Assembly (NCBI GenBank): GCA_046155895.1
Contig: JBJXFB010000093.1
Coordinates: 1 to 64,000 of the forward strand
Source: DASYPQ01 sp046155895
GTDB lineage: Bacteria; Planctomycetota; UBA1135; GCA-002686595
Direction: 5' to 3'
Length of the DNA stretch: 64,000 nucleotides
In this document: positions 44,995 to 54,479 of the stretch, one piece after another
Position numbering within the stretch: position 1 is the first letter of the stretch
Layout: each line of letters starts with the position of its first letter
Position numbers and translations under genes: made by a program
Notes under the pieces: model-generated
The model's input: the letters and a program-made list of their open reading frames with translations, nothing else
Database searches by the model: none
Told to the model about the DNA's origin: nothing

Positions 44995-46683
44995 ATGATG
45001 CACGTTCCTCAACTCCTCCGTCGTCTAGGCCTTGCGGTCGTTTTCACACTTTCCTGCTCGATCGCGGGCGCTGCGCCGGCGCCGCAGGGCGGCCTGCCGA
45101 CCCCGGTCCAGCCGTACTGCTCTCCCTGCCAGAACCCGAACTTCTTCGCCTACAACCGCTGCAGCTACTGGAGCATCGACGACCAGAACCTGGCCTGCGA
45201 CGCCCCCACCTGCCAGTCGCTCTTCCGCATCGACAGCCGGAGCAAGAAGGCGAGCATCCGCTTCACGCTCTCCCACTCGCCCACGGGGAACCAGACGATG
45301 AGCAGCGTCTGGCTCTACTACCGGACGATCGGCGATTTCTCGGCCGCGGAGTACGTCTTGCGGGTCTGCGAGGACGCGGGCGGCGTGCCGGGGACCATCC
45401 TCAACCTGACCTCGTTCCGGCCGCAGGCCAACGGCACGGTCGGATGGCACCAGATCCAGCTCACCAGCCCCGTGAGCGGCCTCGTGCCCGGCAATGTCTA
45501 CCATCTCGTCGTCGCCCCGCGGGGGTTTCCCTCGCCCTCGAAGTGCATCGAGCTCGTCGTGTCGCGCGGACGATTCCCCGTGCGCTACCTGCCGACGGAC
45601 GCCCCGGGCACAGCCCTGGAGTCGCCCTGTGACCGTTGGCTCGCGATCATGCAGTCCGACAGCACGCGCAGCCCCGTGGCGGGCACCGACTTCTTCCTCG
45701 TCGAAGCCGCGGGGAACCGCGGGTACACGCCGATCTTCGTCGTGGATCTCGGCCCCTCCGGCCTCTTCGGAGCGCCCTACAACGAGCACGTCGAGCGCGT
45801 CATCTCCGGACCGAATCAGTACGGCCAGGTGATCCAGGTACCGGCGGCTACCGACGTGAACTACGTCGCGTTCTGGCTGCGGGGCATGGGCTGCCACGAA
45901 GACTGCGCGAACCCCCCGTGCCCGATCGGCGACCTCGAGTTCCGCCTGCTGTCCTCGCCCAATCCGAACGCGCCGCCGACGGTGCTGATCCCCCACTCGA
46001 GAGCGTACCGGGGCCGATCGCACTGGTTCGGCGCCTTCTTCCCGACGCAACACCTCGCGGCGGGCACCTACTACCTCGTGCTGAGCTCTCCCAATTCCTC
46101 GGGCACGGGCGCCGACGGCTGGCAGTTCTCGATGGAGAACTCCACCCTCCCGGTCAACTTCGCGTCGATCCCGACCTACCTCAAGGGGAACAGCTACGCC
46201 ATCGAGTCCAAGAACGGCGGGAACACGTTCCAGCCGCTGTCGCGCAAGGGGGACACGGGTTTCATGCTCGGTTACTTCCCCGACGGACAGCAGGAGATCG
46301 CGAGGCTCTGCGACCACGGCGTGACGGTCCAGTGCGGCAGCAATCCGACGTACGCCAGGACGGCCCAGCCGGGCGACGTCATCAAGTTCGGCGCGAGCAA
46401 CCTGAACATCGGCCATGCGCAGGGCCGCCTGCAGTACATGCGGCTCCTCGCCCTCGATTGCACGCCGCTTTCGAATCCGGAGTTCTGCATTGAGACCGGG
46501 CCCGTGAGCGAGAACACGCATGCGCTCGGCGGGGACATCCAGTGGACCATGGGACAGAACGACGCCTTCCTGTGGCTCGAGTTCGGACACCAGGATCCGA
46601 ACAACCCGAGCAACCTGATCGCCGACGAGCTGTTCCCGATCGAGATCCGCAAGGGCTGCTCTCCCTGCGGCTCCTGCCCCTAG
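44995..46683 (+). CDS. Secreted Cys-rich protein of unknown function
   Basis: 562 aa. A signal peptide (about 1-27) precedes a mature protein that opens with a CSPCQNPNFFAYNRC stretch and ends CSPCGSCP; such paired Cys at both ends suggest disulphide clamping. It looks beta-rich and built from two related halves: YLVLSS-type strands ending in GLVPGNVYHLVVAP near 165, AGTYYLVLSSPNSSG near 360, and then PGDVIKFGASNLNIGH. The halves resemble the choice-of-anchor or carbohydrate-binding sandwich domains of surface proteins. No catalytic motif was seen. It lacks the W-[A/G]-P tail of its neighbours. Confidence 0.75.
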   Translation: MMHVPQLLRRLGLAVVFTLSCSIAGAAPAPQGGLPTPVQPYCSPCQNPNFFAYNRCSYWSIDDQNLACDAPTCQSLFRIDSRSKKASIRFTLSHSPTGNQTMSSVWLYYRTIGDFSAAEYVLRVCEDAGGVPGTILNLTSFRPQANGTVGWHQIQLTSPVSGLVPGNVYHLVVAPRGFPSPSKCIELVVSRGRFPVRYLPTDAPGTALESPCDRWLAIMQSDSTRSPVAGTDFFLVEAAGNRGYTPIFVVDLGPSGLFGAPYNEHVERVISGPNQYGQVIQVPAATDVNYVAFWLRGMGCHEDCANPPCPIGDLEFRLLSSPNPNAPPTVLIPHSRAYRGRSHWFGAFFPTQHLAAGTYYLVLSSPNSSGTGADGWQFSMENSTLPVNFASIPTYLKGNSYAIESKNGGNTFQPLSRKGDTGFMLGYFPDGQQEIARLCDHGVTVQCGSNPTYARTAQPGDVIKFGASNLNIGHAQGRLQYMRLLALDCTPLSNPEFCIETGPVSENTHALGGDIQWTMGQNDAFLWLEFGHQDPNNPSNLIADELFPIEIRKGCSPCGSCP

Positions 46684-46698
46684 GGGGCTGCGTCCGCC

Positions 46699-47187
46699 TC
46701 ACACCGCGAAGTACTGCATCCCCCTGCGCTCGCCCTTGGTCCTAATCTTGGATTCCTCGATCAGGCGCTTCATCGGGCCGCGCAGGGACTTCGTGTCCGT
46801 GCCGAGGGCCGCCGCGATGTGCTCGCCGCGCTGCCCGGGATTCGAGCGGACGTAGGCCTGCACGGAATCCGGGTCGACCGCAGCCCTCGACCGGCTGCTC
46901 TGGGGCACTCCGGCTCCTTGGAGTTGCAGGCAGGCGCTCAACGTCATGCGCGCTTCCTGGAGAGCCGTGCGCAAGGCCGCGTCACCCGTGGCGGACATCG
47001 CGGAGTCGATCGACTTGATCGCCTTCGTGACGTGGCGAAGAGTCGGATCCCGCTTGGCGGCCTTGCTCGCCGCGCGGCTCTTCAGGTGCTCGATCTTGGC
47101 TTGGAGTTCCGCGATCCGTTGATCCTCGGTGCGGCGCGTGCGGGTTTTCCGGATCGGATGGCTGGACTTGGGGTTGGCTCGGGACAT
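46699..47187 (-). CDS. Winged-helix-type DNA-binding protein
   Basis: 162 aa. The N-terminus is basic and coiled (RTEDQRIAELQAKIEHLKSRAASKAAKR), the middle helical, and the C-terminal ~55 residues read VQAYVRSNPGQRGEHIAAAL, then GTDTKSLRGPMKRLIEESKI, then RTKGERRGMQYF. That is a winged helix: HTH, wing with RTxGxRRGxQYF. Similar wHTH tails are found on myxobacterial and planctomycete small DNA-binding proteins. It may be a nucleoid-associated or regulatory protein; targets unknown. Convergent with the secreted gene upstream. Confidence 0.75.
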   Translation of the reverse strand: MSRANPKSSHPIRKTRTRRTEDQRIAELQAKIEHLKSRAASKAAKRDPTLRHVTKAIKSIDSAMSATGDAALRTALQEARMTLSACLQLQGAGVPQSSRSRAAVDPDSVQAYVRSNPGQRGEHIAAALGTDTKSLRGPMKRLIEESKIRTKGERRGMQYFAV

Positions 47188-47318
47188 TGCGTCTTCCGGA
47201 TGGAGTGGCAGGCGGCGGAATCAGCAAATTCGCCGATTCGCTCCCAGGATCCTGCGCTCGAATTGTCGCTGAAGGCGAGCGTCTAATCCAGATCCTCGCC
47301 ACACTCTGTGTTCACGCG

Positions 47319-47741
47319 ATGACCGGCCGAGACGAAAAGACCACGCTCTTCTCCAGGCTCCGCGGCGCATCCCTCATCTCCGCGGGATGGATATGCACCG
47401 GCCTGGCGATCGCCGGAGTCGTCCTCCCTCTCGTCCCGACCACGCCCTTCCTGCTCCTCGCCGCGGCCTGCTTCGTCCGATCGTCTCCCCGCTTTCATCG
47501 CTGGCTGCTCGCGAACCGCGTCTTCGGCCCGATCCTCGAGCAGTGGCGCCGCGACAAGACCGTCCCTCGGTCCGCCAAGCGCAAGGCGTACCTCGTCGTG
47601 ATCCTCAGCTTCGGATTGTCCATCGCGCTCGTCGACGTCACCTGGCTGCGCGCGGCGCTCTTCGTCCTGGGCAGCGGGTTGATCGTGTTCATCGCCAGGC
47701 TGCCGACGACGCGCGCGCAAGAGAACCCGCAAGTAAGGTGA
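47319..47741 (+). CDS. DUF454 (YbaN-like) small membrane protein
   Basis: 140 aa. Two or three helices: GWICTGLAIAGVVLPLVPTT followed by PFLLLAAACFVRSSPRFHRW, which is the defining motif of the DUF454/YbaN family, then LVVILSFGLSIALVD and LRAALFVLGSGLIVFIA. It is an inner-membrane protein of unknown role. Start at 47319 agrees with family length; it sits 64 bp before the kinase gene and may be cotranscribed. Confidence 0.9.
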   Translation: MTGRDEKTTLFSRLRGASLISAGWICTGLAIAGVVLPLVPTTPFLLLAAACFVRSSPRFHRWLLANRVFGPILEQWRRDKTVPRSAKRKAYLVVILSFGLSIALVDVTWLRAALFVLGSGLIVFIARLPTTRAQENPQVR

Positions 47742-47805
47742 CGGCCGTGGCCCCTCTACACTCCCCCACTGACGCCGTCCAACCACCCACCATGAGGCTC
47801 GCCCG

Positions 47806-50577
47806 GTGAACCCGTCCACGCCCGACGAACCCAAGTCCCGCAGAACCGTGCTCGAGCTCATCGCGGAGCGGACGGGTCAGGCTCCCAAGGTCCTGCTGAC
47901 CGATTCCGGATCCGAGCACGGGGCTTCGCCGGTCGTCGATCCCGGCTCGGCGGCATCGAAGCGGGTGCCGCAGGGACGCGACAAGTACCAGATGCTCGGC
48001 GAGATCGCGCGCGGCGGCATGGGCGTGATCCTGAAGGGGCACGACACGGATCTGGGCCGCGACGTGGCGATCAAGGTGCTCGACACCGATCTGGCCAAGA
48101 ACCCCGCTGTGGTGCAACGCTTCGTGGAGGAAGCCCAGATCGGCGGGCAGCTGCAGCATCCCGGGATCGTGCCGGTCTACGACCTGGGGCTCATGGCGGA
48201 CGACTGTCCGTACTTCACGATGAAGCTGGTCAAGGGGCGCACGCTGTCCGCGCTCCTCCAGCAGCGCAAGACGACCGCCGACAACCGCGGCCGCTTGCTC
48301 GCGATCTTCGAGTCGGTGTGCCAGACCATGGCCTACGCGCACTCGAAGGGCGTCCTGCACCGCGACCTCAAGCCGGCGAACGTCATGGTCGGCGCGTTCG
48401 GCGAGGTGCAGGTGGTCGACTGGGGGCTCGCGAAAGTGCTGCACCGCGGCGGCGTCGCGGACGAGCGGCGCGCGAAGGAGACGCTGCACACGGTGATCGA
48501 GACCGTGCGCAGCGGTCCGGGCTCGTCGGGCTCGGACTCGCTCGTCGGCTCCCTGATGGGCACGCCCGCCTACATGGCTCCCGAGCAGGCGCAGGGCGAG
48601 ATCGAGAAGCTCGACGAGCGCGCCGACGTGTTCTCGCTGGGCGCGATCCTGTGCGAGATCCTGACCGGTCGCCCTCCCTACGAGGAGATCGAGGGCGAGC
48701 CCGTGCTCGTGCAGGCCGCGCGCGGCCGGCTCGATCCCGCGCGAGCGCGCATCGAGGCCTGCGACGCCGATCCGGCGCTCGTGCGCCTCTGCCTCGACTG
48801 CCTGATGCCCGCGCGCACCGCGCGTCCCGCGAACGCCGAGGAGGTGGCGAAGACGCTGCACGACTACCTCGTCTCGGTCGAGGAGCGCGCGCAGAAGGCC
48901 GAGCTCGCTGCCGCGGAGGCGCGCATCAAGGCCGCCGAGGAGCGCCGCGCCCGGCGGCTGACGGTCGCGCTCGCCGGAACGGTCGCCGCCGCGCTGCTCA
49001 TCGGCGGCGGCGGCTTCTACTGGGTCAACCACGAGCGTGAGCAGCGCGCCGAGCAGACCCGGACCGCCGTCGAGGCGGCCCACGGCGAGTCGATCGACCT
49101 CGGGCAGGCCGGGAAGCCCGAGGAGGCGCTGGCCGCCGCGCAGCGCGCGCTGTCGCTGGCCGAGGCCGGCGACGCGGACGCAGCGCTCCTCGAGCGTGCG
49201 CGGACCTTCGTCGCGAAGGCGGAGGAGGCCGTCGGCGCGGCCGAGCGCGAGCGCGCGCTCTTCGCCCAGGACGAGGCGCTGCGCTCGCGCCTGATCGACT
49301 TGCGCATCCTGCAGATCGCCACGCTCGGCCAGCCCCGGCAGGAGGCCGAGCTCGACGCGGCGTTCACGAAGGCCTTCCACGACTACGGGGCCGACCTCGA
49401 GGGGGCGGACCTCGTCCCCGCGCTGAAACGCATCCGCGAGCGGGCGATCGGCGAGGAGGTCGCGCTGGCGCTCGATGATTGGGGGCGATCGCGCCGCAGG
49501 GTGCACGGGGCCAAGTCGGAGAAGGCGGAGAATCTCTACTACCTCGCCATGGACCTCGACCCGGAGCCGCTGCGGATGCGGATGCGCGAGGCGGTCGCAG
49601 CCAGGGATCTGGCCGTGATGCTCGAGCTGGGCTTGCCCGAGAACCTGCCCAAGCTCCAGCCGGGATCGATCTTCGTGTTGAGCGCGGCGCTCTGGGACGA
49701 GTTCCCGGATCGCAGGCCCGACGTCTACCGCATGCTCGGACAGGCTGTGCGCCTGTATCCCGGGGACTACGTGCTGCAGGCCGTCGCCGGGAACATCTAC
49801 GAGATCGGGGGCTGGCACGGGGAGGCGCTCGCCTGCCGAACCGCCGCGCTGGCCCTGCGGCCGAACGACATCACCGCGCGCCAGAAGGTGGCTGATTCGC
49901 AGTACTACCTCGGTCGCTGGACCGATTCCGCTGCGAGCCTGCGCGCGATCCTGGCGGCGGATCCGGACAACTGGGAGGCGAGATCTACCCTCGGTGGGGT
50001 CCTGCGGTTCCTCGGCGATCACAAGGGAGCGCAGGCCTGCTTCGAGCAGGCGCCGCATCCTGACAACAGCCTCTACTGGGTTCCGGAACACCGGGCGGCC
50101 CAGTTCTTCAACGGCGTCCTCTCGCGCGAGGAGTTCACACGCCACGCGGACTCCGAGTCCAACTTGGAATTCCTGCCCGTCTACCTGTTCGCTCTGGTCG
50201 ACCACCCCGATCCGGCGCAGCGCGATCCCGAGTTCGTGTTGCGGGCGATCGAGGAGCGCCGGGAGGCGATCGATCCGTCCCGCTGGCACGCAGTGATCGA
50301 GGCCGTGGCCCGGATCCGCTTCTCGGACTGGGGGGGAGCGCTCCCGGCCCTGGAGAATCGCAAGAAGCCGCCCGGGATCATCCTCCTGACGCCGATGGCC
50401 TACGAGTTCATGCGCTCCCTCGTCTACAGCCACCTCGATCGCGGCAGCGAGGCCCTCGCGTGCTACCAGCGCGGCATGGTCGAGTGGGAGGAAGCGACCC
50501 GCGACGATCTTGCGGCGTGGGAACGCTCCGACGCCATGCGCTGGCGCCGCGAGGCGGAAGCGGTGCTGGCGAAGTAG
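47806..50577 (+). CDS. Membrane-anchored Ser/Thr protein kinase with extracytoplasmic TPR domain
   Basis: 923 aa with GTG start. The kinase domain spans about 60-345: glycine loop GEIARGGMGVIL, Lys in VAIKVL, Glu in EEAQ, HRDLKPANVMV, DWGLAK in place of DFG, and GTPAYMAPEQ. The DWG variant is common in planctomycete and some other PknB-like kinases and is compatible with activity. One transmembrane helix lies at about 386-405 (LTVALAGTVAAALLIGGGGF), followed by an extracytoplasmic coiled coil and TPR repeats (ALACRTAALALRPNDITARQ). It probably senses envelope signals through the TPR part and phosphorylates cytosolic targets. Confidence 0.93.
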   Translation: MNPSTPDEPKSRRTVLELIAERTGQAPKVLLTDSGSEHGASPVVDPGSAASKRVPQGRDKYQMLGEIARGGMGVILKGHDTDLGRDVAIKVLDTDLAKNPAVVQRFVEEAQIGGQLQHPGIVPVYDLGLMADDCPYFTMKLVKGRTLSALLQQRKTTADNRGRLLAIFESVCQTMAYAHSKGVLHRDLKPANVMVGAFGEVQVVDWGLAKVLHRGGVADERRAKETLHTVIETVRSGPGSSGSDSLVGSLMGTPAYMAPEQAQGEIEKLDERADVFSLGAILCEILTGRPPYEEIEGEPVLVQAARGRLDPARARIEACDADPALVRLCLDCLMPARTARPANAEEVAKTLHDYLVSVEERAQKAELAAAEARIKAAEERRARRLTVALAGTVAAALLIGGGGFYWVNHEREQRAEQTRTAVEAAHGESIDLGQAGKPEEALAAAQRALSLAEAGDADAALLERARTFVAKAEEAVGAAERERALFAQDEALRSRLIDLRILQIATLGQPRQEAELDAAFTKAFHDYGADLEGADLVPALKRIRERAIGEEVALALDDWGRSRRRVHGAKSEKAENLYYLAMDLDPEPLRMRMREAVAARDLAVMLELGLPENLPKLQPGSIFVLSAALWDEFPDRRPDVYRMLGQAVRLYPGDYVLQAVAGNIYEIGGWHGEALACRTAALALRPNDITARQKVADSQYYLGRWTDSAASLRAILAADPDNWEARSTLGGVLRFLGDHKGAQACFEQAPHPDNSLYWVPEHRAAQFFNGVLSREEFTRHADSESNLEFLPVYLFALVDHPDPAQRDPEFVLRAIEERREAIDPSRWHAVIEAVARIRFSDWGGALPALENRKKPPGIILLTPMAYEFMRSLVYSHLDRGSEALACYQRGMVEWEEATRDDLAAWERSDAMRWRREAEAVLAK

Positions 50578-50580
50578 CCG

Positions 50581-52095
50581 CTACAGCCCGCCGAACTTCC
50601 GGATGTTCGGCTCGTTCGCCAGGAGCTCTTTCTGGAGCGCGTCGACGGCTACCGTCACGTCCGGCTTGGAGCCCGACTTCAGCGCCGTCTGGAAGGCCTG
50701 GAGCTTCGCCGCGAGCTTCTTGTCGCCCTTGGCGCCGTCGAGCAGGAAGGCGACGACGAGCCCTGCCTCGTGGTAGAGGCGGGAAGAGTAGTCCGCCTTG
50801 TTCACGTCGATCGCGAACGCGAACACCTCGCCGAGCTCGTGCATCCCACCCTTCTTGATCTCGCCGAAGGCGAACTGTCGCAGGGCCCAGGGATCCGCGC
50901 CCTCCGCGGCCTCGGGATCCTTCGCGTAGCGCTCGACGTAGGACGCGGCACCGTAGCGAAGCCAGCGCGGGATCTTCTTCTCGTTCCAGAAGGGCGCGGC
51001 GGGGGGAAGGTTGCCTCCGCCCGCCACCGCGCCGAGCCGTTCGGCGACCGTGGTCCATGACGGATCGATCGCATCGAGGAAGCTCTGGGCCGATGCCCAG
51101 CGCACGAAGTACGGTCCCCAGCCCTTCAGCTTCTCGTCCTTGCGGTCCCAGAAGCAGACGCCGGCACCGATGTAGAGGGGCGGCTCGAACGATGGGTCGA
51201 ACGCGAGGTCCGCGAAGTACGCCCCGTGGAGCGAGGAAATGCCCTCGGACTCGGGCAGCACCGGAGGATTGCCGCCGGAGACCTCGTTGTACTGCGCGAG
51301 GCTGCTCAGGACGATGAAGTGCGGCTTGCGCGCGGGTTCGACGCCGAAGAGCCGGACGAGCTCGGGGTAGGCCTTGTCGGCGTACCAGCGCGCCACGTTG
51401 CCGCCCTCCCAATCGCAGGTGGTCCAGACCGTGTAGTGCTCGCCTTCGAGCTTCCACGGATGCTCGATCTTGGCGTGGTACTCGTTCGCCTTGGCGAGAT
51501 CGACCCACTCGTCGCCGCACTTCCACAGGAGCGCGGTCCACTTCTCGAAGTCGGCCGGCGCGATCCAGCTGTTGTCGTCGGCGCGGAACTGGTATCCGGC
51601 CGCCTGCCAATCAGCGACCTGTTTCGCGCGGGCGATCGCGGACGGATGCGCCCATTGGCCTCGCTCGTCCTTGGCCCAGCCCATGATCAGGAAGGGCGCG
51701 TCGGCTTCGGGCACCCACTCGTCCTTGACCCGCACGAGGCCCTTGGCCTTCATCTTCGCGGATTCCTCGCGCTTGTACTTGGCGAGCTCGGCGAAGCTCC
51801 CGAACCACTTCTTGTCGTAGAGCTGGTGGCCGAGAGCCTTGTGGGCGGCCTCGTGGTCGGCGTCGACCTCGAGCACCTTCTTGTAGACCCTCTTCGCGGC
51901 GGCGTCCTGACCGGCTGTCATGTATCCGTTCGCGAGGGCGACGAGCTTCGCGACGTCCTTCCCCGCGGCAGCGATCTTCGCGTCGACGTCGGCATCGTCC
52001 GGCTCCTGGAGGAAGGCGGACGAGGCGAGGCTCGGCGCGGTGGACGTGAACGGACCGGGGAAGGCGAGGAGGCTCCAGAGCAGCGGGGCGATCAT
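50581..52095 (-). CDS. Secreted protein with TPR N-terminus and gluzincin-like (inactive?) C-terminus
   Basis: 504 aa. Signal peptide about 1-28; one TPR unit at about 40-100 (LANGYMTAGQDAAAKRVYKK, DHEAAHKALG); then a segment with repeated W-x-P-x-x-x (WVPEADAPF, SWIAPADFEKW). The rest looks like the peptidase MA / DUF1570 kind of gluzincin: HFIVLSSLAQYNEVSGG, FVRWASAQSFLDAID, YGAASYVERYAKDPEAAEG and LYHEAGLVVAFLLDG. A true HExxH is not visible; only YHEAG is near. It may therefore be an inactive relative. It converges with the kinase gene and ends 4 bp after its stop. Confidence 0.7.
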   Translation of the reverse strand: MIAPLLWSLLAFPGPFTSTAPSLASSAFLQEPDDADVDAKIAAAGKDVAKLVALANGYMTAGQDAAAKRVYKKVLEVDADHEAAHKALGHQLYDKKWFGSFAELAKYKREESAKMKAKGLVRVKDEWVPEADAPFLIMGWAKDERGQWAHPSAIARAKQVADWQAAGYQFRADDNSWIAPADFEKWTALLWKCGDEWVDLAKANEYHAKIEHPWKLEGEHYTVWTTCDWEGGNVARWYADKAYPELVRLFGVEPARKPHFIVLSSLAQYNEVSGGNPPVLPESEGISSLHGAYFADLAFDPSFEPPLYIGAGVCFWDRKDEKLKGWGPYFVRWASAQSFLDAIDPSWTTVAERLGAVAGGGNLPPAAPFWNEKKIPRWLRYGAASYVERYAKDPEAAEGADPWALRQFAFGEIKKGGMHELGEVFAFAIDVNKADYSSRLYHEAGLVVAFLLDGAKGDKKLAAKLQAFQTALKSGSKPDVTVAVDALQKELLANEPNIRKFGGL

Positions 52096-52455
52096 GGTGG
52101 ATGCGAGGGCTCCCGATTCGGGGTTGGATGGCGCAGCCTAACATCGGCGAGGGGGTCGGCGCCTGCCGCGGCGACGCGCCGGCCAGGTTCGGATGCGCCC
52201 CGACCTAGCGGCGGAACCCGGATTCGTCCACGAACACCCGGTGGAAGTCGAAGCACTCGTCTCCGGGTCTCACCGCGAGCGACAGCACGACGGCGCTCGG
52301 TGGATCGATCACCAGGATTCTGGCGGCGCTTCCCCCTTCTTTCCCCCTCCCCTGCGCACATTGGCCGATGGCTCGCGCGGCGGATCGGAGCGATCGTGCT
52401 GCGAGACTTCGGTATCCGGATTCCGCGGCCGCTTCGTGACCGCAAGGAGCCTCCC
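52096..52455. other. 360-bp divergent region with a possible gene-end remnant
   Basis: Minus-strand 52205-52330 reads a protein-like end (ILVIDPPSAVVLSLAVRPGD... then RR-stop) with no start or upstream coding in the same frame; it could be a decayed gene tail. TATCCG at 52412-52417 is a candidate -10 for the gene at 52456. Confidence 0.35.
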
Positions 52456-54063
52456 ATGTCGATCCCGGTTCTTCTCCGATGCGCGCTGCTCGTGGTGGCA
52501 GCTCCCGTCGCCACGATCCTCGCCTCGCCCCAAACGACCCCGCCGCACATGGAGCACACCGCGCCCTTCCTGGGACGCACGCTGACGATCCGCATCGAGG
52601 GAGCACCCCCTCTCTCGGCGATCGATCTCTTCATGAGCCCGGAGGCCGGCTCGTTCTCGACCCCCTACGGCGTGTTCGAGCTGCGGCGAGAACTCGCCAC
52701 CCGGCTCGCCAGCGGAGTCACGACCGCTGCGGGCACGTGGTCCTTCGACCTTCCGGTTCCTCTCGACGAGGCGCTGGCCGAGGCGGGTGCGCACTTCCAG
52801 GCCCTCGTCGACGACCCCTCGGCCCCCGCGGGGAAGATCCTGTCGGATGCCGTGCACGCGCGCTTCCTCGGGCCGCGCGTCTATGCCGGATTCCGGGGCA
52901 ACGCATCCCCGGCTCGTGCCGGGCTGGACATCGTGAGCGCGACGACGGACGCCGTCGTCGCTCGCGTCGAATACGGCTTCACGACGGAGGGCCGGGGCAG
53001 CCGGCACGAAGGGAAACCGGTGTTCGACGCCGCGTACTCGCGCGGCGCCGTGATGAGCCAGCGGCGTGAGCTGCTGTTCTTCGATCCGTTCTTCGGCGGC
53101 GTGCAGGGTCGCATCGCCTTCCCCACGGATTGCTCGCGCACGCTGCTCACGGATCTCGGCCGGCGCACCGTGTACGTGCTGGAGCTCGGCGGCCCTTCCG
53201 CTGCGCGAGTCCACGCGATCGACCTCGCGACGGGGTCGGAGACCGCCTACCTCGATCTCCCGAACGCCGTGGAACCCATCTGGTGCGCGGGCCGTGCCTC
53301 GTCCGAAGCTTTCATCGCCGAATACGAACCGGGCGGAAGGACGGCCTTGCGATGGATCGACCTCGATCCGCTCTCCGATCACGGGTCGGCGGCCGTCGGC
53401 AAGCCGGGGAGCAACGCCTTCACCCACTACGACGGGTTCAGGGTCGAGCCTCTCCCCATGTTCTACGCGGCAGGTCAGGTCTTCGTGTCGACCACCGGGC
53501 CCTTCACGACGAGCCTGCAGGGGAACCTGACTCGTTGCCGTGCCGGCCCGACGGGGATCGCGACACGCGCTATGAACCTCGGCTTCAGCCGGATGTACCT
53601 CATGTCCGCCATCCCGGCTGCTGATCGCGTGCTCGCGGCGGGGCTGCGCACGGACTTCGGCCCAGCGGGTGGACTGTACGAGCTGCCGATCACCACGATC
53701 GGTCCCCCCACGGGAGTTCCTGGACACCCGCAGGGTGGAGTCTTCGCTCACGAGATCGAACCCGACGGCAAGATCGCGTGGATCATCGGCGAGTGGGAAT
53801 GGGACCACGCGGACATCCTGTACCGGCTGGACCTGGAGACGGGAGCCTGGACGCAGACCCCGCACTTCTGGATCTTCGGGCACAACGACGCGGAAGTCCT
53901 TCGCGACGCCCTGAACCACGAGGTGTGGGTGTCCAACACGGGCTTCGGGCCGCCGATCAACATCGATCCCGAGATCCTCGTGCTGGACGAGCTCCATGGG
54001 ACCACGCGGCGCATCGCTCTCGACCGAACCGTTGAGGTGTTGCACGCCGTGCCGCTGCCCTGA
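52456..54063 (+). CDS. Secreted beta-propeller-like protein of unknown function
   Basis: 535 aa. AAGGAG at 52444-52449 fixes the ATG. A signal peptide (about 1-24) precedes a region rich in beta strands with PFLGRTLTIRIEGAPPLSAI near 38. Later parts show propeller-type blades (VYVLELGGPSAARVHAIDLA, GGLYELPITTIG, DILYRLDLETGAWTQTPHFW) of an NHL- or SMP30-like look. A possible structural theme is a propeller with one Kelch/NHL-type closing strand at the C-terminus. No catalytic residues recognised and no W-[A/G]-P module. It is monocistronic. Confidence 0.7.
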   Translation: MSIPVLLRCALLVVAAPVATILASPQTTPPHMEHTAPFLGRTLTIRIEGAPPLSAIDLFMSPEAGSFSTPYGVFELRRELATRLASGVTTAAGTWSFDLPVPLDEALAEAGAHFQALVDDPSAPAGKILSDAVHARFLGPRVYAGFRGNASPARAGLDIVSATTDAVVARVEYGFTTEGRGSRHEGKPVFDAAYSRGAVMSQRRELLFFDPFFGGVQGRIAFPTDCSRTLLTDLGRRTVYVLELGGPSAARVHAIDLATGSETAYLDLPNAVEPIWCAGRASSEAFIAEYEPGGRTALRWIDLDPLSDHGSAAVGKPGSNAFTHYDGFRVEPLPMFYAAGQVFVSTTGPFTTSLQGNLTRCRAGPTGIATRAMNLGFSRMYLMSAIPAADRVLAAGLRTDFGPAGGLYELPITTIGPPTGVPGHPQGGVFAHEIEPDGKIAWIIGEWEWDHADILYRLDLETGAWTQTPHFWIFGHNDAEVLRDALNHEVWVSNTGFGPPINIDPEILVLDELHGTTRRIALDRTVEVLHAVPLP

Positions 54064-54163
54064 GGGTTCGTCGGAATGGCGCGCTCGAGGTCCGGACGTC
54101 GTCCCGGCAGGTTTTCTCGCTCCAAGGATCGCGTGGATCGACCTGGGCGGTTACGATAAGGCC

Positions 54164-54466
54164 ATGGTCCGCATGTCCAACCGGGATCGGATTGCGCGTG
54201 CGGCCGAAGAAGCGAAGGCCGCCGCAACGGAGAAGGCGGAGAAGGCGGCCAAGAAAGTCGCCAAGAAGCCGAGCGGCGGCCGCGCGGCGCGCGTCGTGAA
54301 GCCCGTGCGCATGAAGATCGTCTGGGACGTGTGCAACACGACCGGAACGGCCGTCAAGTCCTTCGCGTATCCGGACAAGGCCCGGGCGGAGGCGGAGACG
54401 GAGACGCTCACCCGGTCGACGGGGCGCACCCACATCCTCCGGCCGACCAAAGTGCCCATGGAGTGA
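54164..54466 (+). CDS. Small basic protein with Ala/Lys-rich N-terminus
   Basis: 100 aa. Residues about 5-45 are an Ala/Lys/Glu coiled coil (EAKAAATEKAEKAAKKVAKK), the kind found in histone-like and RNA-binding small proteins. The rest (VKPVRMKIVWDVCNTTGTAV and on to GRTHILRPTKVPME) is compact with one Cys; I have seen similar small unannotated proteins in Planctomycetes but no named family. A TACGAT box lies directly upstream (54152-54157), so the start could also be the ATG at 54173. Confidence 0.7.
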   Translation: MVRMSNRDRIARAAEEAKAAATEKAEKAAKKVAKKPSGGRAARVVKPVRMKIVWDVCNTTGTAVKSFAYPDKARAEAETETLTRSTGRTHILRPTKVPME

Positions 54467-54479
54467 CGGCCGCGGGCTG

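Noticed and set aside
47689..50433. 914-aa frame antisense to the kinase
   Set aside because: Shadow; kinase motifs on the plus strand are complete.
50581..52095. Active metallopeptidase
   Set aside because: The gluzincin-like C-terminus has no HExxH; only YHEAG is present, so activity is not claimed.
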